The notes below the pieces were generated by a model, which saw only the letters and a program-made list of their open reading frames with translations, made no database searches and was not told the origin of the DNA. Shown piece by piece: positions 6,544 through 7,730 of a stretch of DNA of 7,730 bases; the first letter of the stretch is position 1, and every line of letters starts with the position of its first letter. The stretch spans positions 1 to 7,730 of the forward strand of contig CAMQSH010000087.1 of assembly GCA_947036575.1 (NCBI GenBank). Direction: 5' to 3'. A program made the position numbers and the translations under genes. Source of the DNA: an uncultured Brevinema sp. GTDB taxonomy: Bacteria; Spirochaetota; Brevinematia; Brevinematales; Brevinemataceae.

Positions 6544-6894
6544 ATGAAAAATTTAGATCTTGATTTATTTGTTGATCGTTGTAACAAAATTCTCTCCACT
6601 CAAAGAGGTACTATGGTTTCTGATCCAGAGTATGGATTTAATTGGGAAGTTTTTAAGAAAGGTCTTTTTACTCAAGAATATCTCCTTACCTTTCAAAATG
6701 AAACAACAAGAGCCTTCTCTTTTTTTATCAATAACAACTTATGCAGCACGATGAAGACAAGTGTCACAAAAACCAGCCACGATTCTTTATCAATGACTAT
6801 CGATTTTACTATAGATGATAAAGAGTTTAATATTGTTGGTACAATTCAATTTACAGGAGGAATATATCATGTCTCAAGATTCATTAAAATTTAA
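6544..6894 (+). CDS. Baseplate wedge protein, GPW/gp25 (lysozyme-like) family, Mu gp46 position
   Basis: This 116-residue wedge protein, by homology to P2 gpW and T4 gp25, connects the baseplate wedge to the tube and sheath. The key region is residues 16-36, ILSTQRGTMVSDPEYGFNWEV, which fits the family pattern 'iL.T.rGe....PeyG'. Residues 60-116 are beta-strand-rich, with DFTIDD near 86-91 and a short C-terminal strand VSRFIKI, also typical. The length is normal for the family. An in-frame stop at 6526-6528 leaves 6544 as the earliest start. Its ribosome binding site is weak (AGGG at 6535-6538, or AAGG farther away), unlike those of its neighbours, and it follows the only sizeable gap in the cluster. 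The last 26 bases overlap the baseplate J gene. Despite the historical name, enzymatic activity is not expected. Confidence 0.85.
   Translation: MKNLDLDLFVDRCNKILSTQRGTMVSDPEYGFNWEVFKKGLFTQEYLLTFQNETTRAFSFFINNNLCSTMKTSVTKTSHDSLSMTIDFTIDDKEFNIVGTIQFTGGIYHVSRFIKI
6855..6860 (+). promoter_or_regulatory. Ribosome binding site of the baseplate J gene
   Basis: AGGAGG lies 8 bases before the ATG at 6869, inside the end of the upstream wedge gene. It fixes the start of the J-like gene, which runs off the right edge of the window. Confidence 0.8.
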
Positions 6895-7730
6895 TACTAC
6901 ACAACCTGATTTAGAAGTAATTATCAGATCTCGTATTCAAAAAGAACTAGCTCCTAATACAATTCTCCCTACTGATACAATCAACAACACTTCCTCTGTT
7001 CTAGCTAGTGCAATATATAACGCTACTCAATATGTCAAAAGTAATATAGCTAGTCAGGTTTCTCCTTTTCTTGCAAATGGTAGGAACTTAGAATTTATAG
7101 GATTGAAGTATGGCGTTACTAGTAGATTTTCCTCTTCACAAGCAAGTTGTACCTTATCAATCAAAAGAGATCCAAACTTTCCAGAACAAATATTAGCTCA
7201 AGGAACAAAAATAGATATTGAAGGATCTATTTTTGTCATACAAGAAGACCTTGCTCTCGATCAAAGTATTATAAAAGCTACTTCAGAAACATTCGGATCT
7301 TTAGAGATCGTTCCTACTTATGGTACTTTTGAAAATAAATTACAAAGCTTTGAAGAAGTGGTAACTATTGAATTTTTTACGGATGGAAAAAACTCTGAAA
7401 ATGATGACGAGTTTAGGAGTAGGATTATTAATGCGATGAAAAATCCTTTATTTTATCCTAACGAATCAGGTATTCAAGAAGAAATTAAAAAAAATATTTC
7501 TTCTGTTCGTGGTATTAAATCTGAAGAAATATCAGGACAGATATATGTGTATCCCATTTGCCAACAAGATCTATTTCCGCCTTATGGTATCCCTGATACA
7601 AGCACATTAATTCAAATACAAAATTTTGTAGACACTATTGATACTTATGGTATTAGAAACATTCAAGTGATTACTCCTGAAACAGAAGTAACAGATATGA
7701 TTCTTTACAGTATAAGACCTGATACTGTAA
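6869..7730 (+). CDS. Baseplate J family protein (Mu gp47 position), 3' end outside the window
   Basis: The first 287 residues of the baseplate J protein are present; the family is usually about 350-390 residues, so roughly the last quarter is missing. J proteins (P2 gpJ, T4 gp6 relatives) form the wedge ring around the hub and drive baseplate expansion. Diagnostic regions are NGRNLEFIGLKYGVTSR (70-86), matching the family's 'lE.iG..ygv.R', then a beta domain (about 90-165), then TDGKNSENDDEFRSRI (171-186), the hallmark 'G.d.EsdeefR.Ri' signature, and PLFYPNESGIQEEIKKNISSVRGI next to it, where the protein sequence continues with the 'G.......V..v.gv' element. The C-terminal visible part, with a short helix near LIQIQNFVDTIDTYGIRNIQVITP, also fits. 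It overlaps the W-like gene by 26 bases and starts from AGGAGG. There is no stop before the window end. Confidence 0.88.
   Translation, partial: MSQDSLKFNTTQPDLEVIIRSRIQKELAPNTILPTDTINNTSSVLASAIYNATQYVKSNIASQVSPFLANGRNLEFIGLKYGVTSRFSSSQASCTLSIKRDPNFPEQILAQGTKIDIEGSIFVIQEDLALDQSIIKATSETFGSLEIVPTYGTFENKLQSFEEVVTIEFFTDGKNSENDDEFRSRIINAMKNPLFYPNESGIQEEIKKNISSVRGIKSEEISGQIYVYPICQQDLFPPYGIPDTSTLIQIQNFVDTIDTYGIRNIQVITPETEVTDMILYSIRPDTV

Noticed and set aside
6560..6754. Open frame of 64 codons on the + strand within the W-like gene
   Set aside because: It is a shifted frame inside a gene with a clear GPW/gp25 motif, with no start signal of its own.
1..7730. CRISPR array, tRNA, insertion sequence ends or attachment sites
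   Set aside because: I looked for regularly spaced repeats, cloverleaf-like segments, transposase frames and terminal inverted repeats and saw none; nearly all bases are tail coding sequence.

Overview
This window is the central and distal part of the tail operon of a Mu-like contractile-tailed phage, or of a prophage or phage-derived tail particle. All convincing genes are on the + strand and tightly packed, several overlapping by 1 to 29 bases. The DNA is A+T-rich (roughly one third G+C by eye), with AT-ending codons, much AGA for arginine and, for most genes, good Shine-Dalgarno sequences. This fits a low-GC bacterial host, but I cannot name the host. No head, lysis, integration or tail-fibre gene lies inside the window, so complete phage, defective prophage and tailocin cannot be told apart.

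Layout from left to right: (1) bases 1-727 hold two overlapping small reading frames directly upstream of the tape measure. This is where Mu-type phages encode the tail assembly chaperone and its frameshifted extension, and an A8 run sits at the end of the first frame. (2) 774-3125 is the tail tape measure protein. (3) 3125-4384 resembles the Mu N family ('DNA circularization protein', an adaptor next to the tail hub). (4) 4381-5709 resembles the Mu P/gp44 hub protein. (5) 5681-6253 is a gp45/gpV-like spike. (6) 6255-6452 is a 65-residue baseplate-module protein of unknown role. (7) After a 91-base gap, 6544-6894 is a GPW/gp25-type baseplate wedge protein. (8) 6869 to the right edge is the first 287 residues of a baseplate J protein, cut by the window end.

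Working together: the chaperone products would coat the tape measure protein, the tape measure sets tail length, the N-like and P-like proteins plus the spike form the central hub on which the tube starts, and the W- and J-like proteins build the wedges around it. The gene order is that of Mu (gp41/41', 42, 43/N, 44/P, 45, small gene, 46, 47). Family calls rest on motifs, size and gene order read by eye; no database search was made.

The most notable points are a probable -2 (or +1) recoding site in the chaperone gene with an A/T inverted repeat lying over it, a second hairpin downstream of it, and a spike protein that lacks the usual HxH iron-binding tip.
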